From the NCBI GenBank assembly GCA_036244855.1, contig BQKZ01001063.1, positions 28,101-38,831 on the forward strand: a stretch of 10,731 nucleotides of DNA, in the 5' to 3' direction. Under the pieces are notes generated by a model. It saw nothing but the letters and a program-made list of their open reading frames with translations. It was not told where the DNA came from and made no database searches. Positions within the stretch are counted from its first letter, which is position 1. Each line of letters begins with the position of its first letter. This document shows, piece by piece, positions 7,569 to 10,731 of the stretch. The translations under genes and the position numbers were made by a program. The DNA is from Temnopleurus reevesii (Eukaryota; Echinodermata; Echinoidea; Temnopleuroida; Temnopleuridae).

Positions 7569-7857
7569 GCTCCAACAACTACAACTTTCAAATCCTTATT
7601 GAAGACCCATCTATTTGTCTTGAAATAATTAGTTCTTGAACATGATGCGCTTGTCTCCTCCTAAAAATTTCGGTTATTTCTTTTTGTTAATCATCATTGT
7701 TTTACTTTTTCATTTGATATAGTCTAGTAACTAAGTTTGTAGAAAATGTGAAGTTACGTCATTGTAAATTGCAAATTGTTAAAATTGTACAGCGCATAGA
7801 GAATTCACATGTTTTATTATGCGCTTTATAAAAATTGAATTATCATTATAATTAATT
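7569..7857 (+). mobile_element. 5'-truncated LINE 3' end (CR1/L2-like)
   Basis: In the frame from 7569 the plus strand reads APTTTTFKSLLKTHLFVLK and then TAA (7626-7628). This resembles the extreme C-terminus of non-LTR retrotransposon ORF2 proteins, where a TFKSxLKTHLF-like motif is common. About 160 bp of 3' untranslated sequence follows and ends in a hairpin: AGCGCATA (7791-7798) pairs exactly with TATGCGCT (7818-7825), followed by TTATAAAAATTG. A stem of the form AGCGC...GCGCTxTATAAA near the 3' end is typical of L2/CR1-type LINEs and is thought to be read by their reverse transcriptase. A stop lies just upstream (7566-7568), so the copy is truncated or decayed and inactive. Confidence 0.6.
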
Positions 7858-7866
7858 TGTTGCTAA

Positions 7867-7999
7867 AACCCCAGCCAAATAGAAGCCCGGAAGCAACACG
7901 ATTGTACACGACTCTTTGTAAAGTTCACAGTTAACTGCCTCCAAACAAAGAGTTGTGTTGAATTGTGTTACTTTGTGCTTCTATGTGACTGAGGCATTA
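7867..7999. mobile_element. Family B hairpin MITE, second copy
   Basis: This is related to the hairpin at 3860-3989 and opposite in orientation. It shares AGAAGCCCGGAAGCAACACGATT-type arm sequence and the loop words GACTCTTTGT and TTCACAGTTAACTGCCTC. Its arms have diverged: ATAGAAGC near the left recurs inverted as GCTTCTAT near the right, with several mismatches between. It lies immediately behind the LINE tail. The flanks read TAA on the left and TTA on the right, so a clean target duplication is not seen. Confidence 0.7.
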
Positions 8000-8080
8000 C
8001 CTGTTATCACTATAAATCAATGACATCACAATGGAATCACTGGACCATATTCATTGTTCTACTATTATATAGTGAGAACA

Positions 8081-8239
8081 GGGGGGTGTTTAATCAAGAT
8101 TTGTCGCAAAGACAATTAGTCAGCGCTGACAAATTCCTCCATTGTGATTGGATGAAAAGCACTATCGCTGACAGTGGCTATGGGAACTGTCGGAAAATGA
8201 CTCCTTGTCGCTGCGACAAATCTTGATGAAACACCCCCC
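8081..8239. mobile_element. Hairpin MITE with GGGGGGTGTTT ends
   Basis: The terminal inverted repeats at 8081-8107 and 8213-8239 match at 26 of 27 positions (GGGGGGTGTTTAATCAAG against ...CATCAAG, then ATTTGTCGC). The interior contains GTCAGCGCTGAC (8120-8131), itself a palindrome, and TTGTCGCTGCGACAA at the right. The 159 bp have no coding capacity; a 68-codon frame crossing from 8020 is a by-product. No target-site duplication could be recognised. Confidence 0.8.
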
Positions 8240-8742
8240 AGGTAGCAAAATATTCTGACTTGCGCTGTACATCAATCTACCAGATTGGGGCAAATTATTG
8301 TGATACAAGTGCTCTCAAGAATGAATGGGTTATACCAGTATCAATATTTCTTGACGACACTTTTTTTAATTGCTTCTTCAATCTTGAAGAACTACTGTTA
8401 AAAATATGTAATAAGGACTTAACTGAAATTGATCTAAAAAAAACCTTATCAAAAGTTGAATACAATTAAAACAATATTTGTTTTAAAGACTGGGGGACAT
8501 GGGAAAGGTTCACAAAATATTGCCCTTCCTTGAGATATTTTGGCAACCATTTGAGCACAAATTATGACTTAATGCATAAATCTGTATAAGAATAAATCTG
8601 AATTATTGTTCAAGCAATACTAATATTACAATACTGTGCATTGAGGCAGATGACATCATCATGCATCCCCTTTTGGTTCTTGTAGACAGGTAGATATTAG
8701 ATTTAAAGTGGGGGTAGTAGGGTTATGAAGAAAGAGAGTAAG
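8240..8742. other. Non-coding stretch with one odd short frame
   Basis: An open frame continues from inside the preceding MITE through 8469. From 8260 it would give YCDTSALKNEWVIPVS...LEELLLKICNKD, ending KVEYN. It starts at TTG rather than ATG in this reading, has no clear splice acceptor at its left and matches no domain I know. The right half (residues 40-69) has a Leu/Lys/Glu composition that could be helical. A decayed exon or transposon fragment is possible but weakly supported. The rest of the stretch shows nothing. Confidence 0.3.
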
Positions 8743-8939
8743 AGGGTGTTTCTAGAAAGTTGCAATCAATTGCAAATCAACTGCAAATCACTTGCAATTC
8801 AAAAACACATTTTCATTTGTACTCTGTCTTACATGTAGCTTTCGACAAGACTTGCATGAAACAATGGTTTTTACTTTTGATTGGTGGATCCCGATTAACT
8901 GCAATTTGCAATTGATTGCAACTTTCTAGCAACACCCCT
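8743..8939. mobile_element. Hairpin MITE with GGGTGTT ends
   Basis: The terminal inverted repeats at 8744-8777 and 8904-8937 match at 33 of 34 positions and read GGGTGTTTCTAGAAAGTTGC, continuing AATCAATTGCAAAT. The left arm continues with repeated TTGCAAATCAA-like words. The GGGTGTT terminus resembles that of the element at 8081-8239, so the two may be related, although interiors differ. No coding capacity and no clear target duplication. Confidence 0.8.
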
Positions 8940-10369
8940 GAAGGCTCAGAGGATAAACATCTCTCAAATCTTAATCAAATAGCAAAATGTCATCTGGATT
9001 AGATGCAGGTCCAAGTCCTCATAGTTTTTTTTCTTTCAATTTCTACAATCTTTACTAATGCATTCAATATTATAAATAAGAATATCTTAATTGTTAAGGA
9101 AGTTCCAGGCACAGCTGATTACATGTGATAAGAAAAGCAAAACACAGATAACTCGATGTAAGCCTTTATGGATTTCTAAAGGTGAAAAATATCTGAGGAC
9201 TGAGTGTTATATAAGGTTATTTTCAAACAAAATGTAACCACAATGGTAATAATCTGGGTAAATCACAGAACAAACATTGCCATATTAATGGAGGCGATTT
9301 AAAATTGACAAAAGACTAACATTTCATAAGAAAGTTTCTCAATCCTCAAACAATTACAACTATTCATATTACCTTCTTCATCATGGCTTGCATACCATCA
9401 ACAATTAAGTTGAAAAGGGAAGAGAAACAATATATACACATTAGATCAAAATGTTACTTCACTACAGAATAAATACTATATTTGTTCAAAACAGTGTGAC
9501 AAAATTTAACATAAAAATTCTGTGCTCATAGACCGTGAAATGTTTATTTTTTTCCATCACTTTCAAAAATTTGGAAGTTATCATTGTGAGCAGGAGAGAC
9601 AAAGGACTGTGACAAAGTAAACAACTTCATTCATGCATTCAAAATAGCTTCATGATAACAAAAGAAAGTCACAGGTGCGACTCTTGATCAACATTTTCCC
9701 ACAAAATGAGAAGAGTGGATTTTTTTCATCCATCTAGCTATTGTTAATGCTCGAATGGAGGTTGTTTATTTTGCCCCAGGCATTTGTCCCTTCTGCTTAC
9801 AGTGTATTGAGCTAATTAGTGCAATACCATTTAAAATTGCACACTTGTAAGCGAAATATACACACTATTCATGATAAAACAGCAACATTTACCTAAAAAT
9901 GTGCAGCTTGAAAAAAAAATCATTTGGGAATTGTGCTTCTACAACAAATATAAGGCTTCAATATCTTACCATGATGAAGAGTATTTTAGAACAATAAACA
10001 TTGAAACATATTGACACAACAAAAATGATTTTCTGTTGTTCCACTTTTACCTTGTATACAAAATAGGCTGGCATCTATACCTATGTATATAATATACATA
10101 ACTATATATAAATGTTAATCTTTGAAATTTCTTCATATTTACATGAAATTATTCATGATTGGAGAGTACACAAAAAGAACACACATTTCTGAAATATTCT
10201 GATGTACATTATTATCATCAATTCAGTACTTTCTGGCTATAAAACAGTTTGTTCCTGAAAAGAACACACATTATTGTTCCAACTCATAATCCTTTCTCGC
10301 TTTATCAATGCAGAGGTGCCAACAGTTCCGGAATATGTATGAGGCGTATTTTAACATGATGTATAGGGT

Positions 10370-10370
<1 letters not shown>
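8940..10370. other. Long AT-rich non-coding stretch, no gene supported
   Basis: About 1.4 kb with stops in all frames. On the minus strand a pyrimidine-rich run (around 9412-9426) precedes ATGCAAGCCATGATGAAGAA and a GTAATA donor-like word near 9371, but there is no acceptor AG at the expected place and no partner exon. A near-palindrome TATGTATATAATATACATA lies near 10082-10100. The stretch could be intron, 3' untranslated or intergenic sequence. Confidence 0.5.

Positions 10371-10430
<60 letters not shown>
10371..10430. repeat. (TAA)20 microsatellite
   Basis: Twenty uninterrupted TAA units. Perfect arrays of this length tend to vary between individuals. Confidence 0.97.
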
Positions 10431-10434
<4 letters not shown>

Positions 10435-10731
10435 ATCTGCGGAAAAAGGGGAATTGCTAAATTGTGTTCTAAAAGGCGAAAAAAGGCGAAAATATGAATT
10501 TGCTCATAACAGTCACAAAAATATGAATATTTAAAGAAAAATCATCACAGGGACTTCCTTTTGATGTCTTTAAGTCGTTTATGTATAAAAATACAAGTTT
10601 GGAATAAATGTGCATTGTTAAAGATTTTATGAAAATTTGCATCTTTCAAAATTTTATTATTGGGGTGCCCCCATTCCGCAGTTATGCTAACAGTAAATAT
10701 AACTCCCTCAATTTCGCCCATTTTTTTCACC
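10431..10731. other. Window end, short minus-strand frame only
   Basis: AAAAGGCGAA is repeated near 10471-10490, and AAAATATGAAT occurs twice (near 10489 and 10518). A minus-strand frame of about 61 codons (MKKMGEIEGVIFTVSITAEWG... to ...KRKSL, 10545-10730) starts at the window edge and might extend beyond it. It has no recognised domain, and its TGGGGGCACCCC segment (10663-10674) looks repeat-like, so I leave it as unassigned. Confidence 0.35.

Noticed and set aside
8020..8226. 68-codon plus frame
   Set aside because: Mostly covers the GGGGGGTGTTT-ended MITE; its sequence is explained by the inverted repeats.
9371..9426. Small minus-strand exon with DGMQAMMKK and a donor-like GTAATA
   Set aside because: No acceptor AG after the pyrimidine run, no partner exon and no known domain.

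Overview
The window looks like non-coding genomic DNA from an animal, probably a marine invertebrate; an echinoderm or a related deuterostome is my best guess. The guess rests on AT-rich sequence with no bacterial gene organisation, several short hairpin transposons with GGGGTGTT- or CAGGGCCCC-type ends, a CR1/L2-like LINE tail and abundant microsatellites. It is an impression from the repeats, not a database match. I see no convincing protein-coding gene, tRNA or rRNA. The open frames are short, lie mostly inside repeats or simple sequence, and show no conserved domain.

Layout. Bases 1-850 are AT-rich and hold the first copy of a dispersed repeat (421-545). Bases 849-1094 are the first copy of a foldback element, here called family A, about 245 bp long. 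Bases 1115-1240 carry an inverted GGCGCT motif. Bases 1555-1829 hold a second copy of the dispersed repeat, flanked by a 47-bp direct repeat. Bases 1830-3189 are featureless. From 3190 to 4388 the window is a dense cluster of hairpin transposons: family A at 3190-3432; a compound family A copy at 3536-4200 that contains two hairpins of a second family, B (one with a 3-bp TAA target duplication); and a 153-bp CAGGGCCCC element at 4236-4388.

Bases 4386-5391 and 5394-6400 are a nearly exact 1-kb direct repeat separated by a single N. Each copy carries a family A element and an internal span bounded by an 11-bp inverted repeat. The N and the clustered differences suggest an unmerged contig overlap or two haplotypes rather than a genuine tandem duplication.

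The right part holds a 186-bp pyrimidine tract (6982-7167), a CA tract, the 3' end of a degenerate LINE (7569-7857), a family B hairpin directly behind the LINE tail (7867-7999), two GGGTGTT-ended hairpin elements (8081-8239 and 8743-8939), and a perfect 20-unit TAA microsatellite (10371-10430). The last 1.8 kb otherwise shows no gene I can support.

No genes work together here. The biology is that of layered non-autonomous transposons. The most notable element is family A: four independent copies in about 4 kb of sequence scattered over the first 5 kb, three of them 243-246 bp long, and I do not recognise it as a named family.
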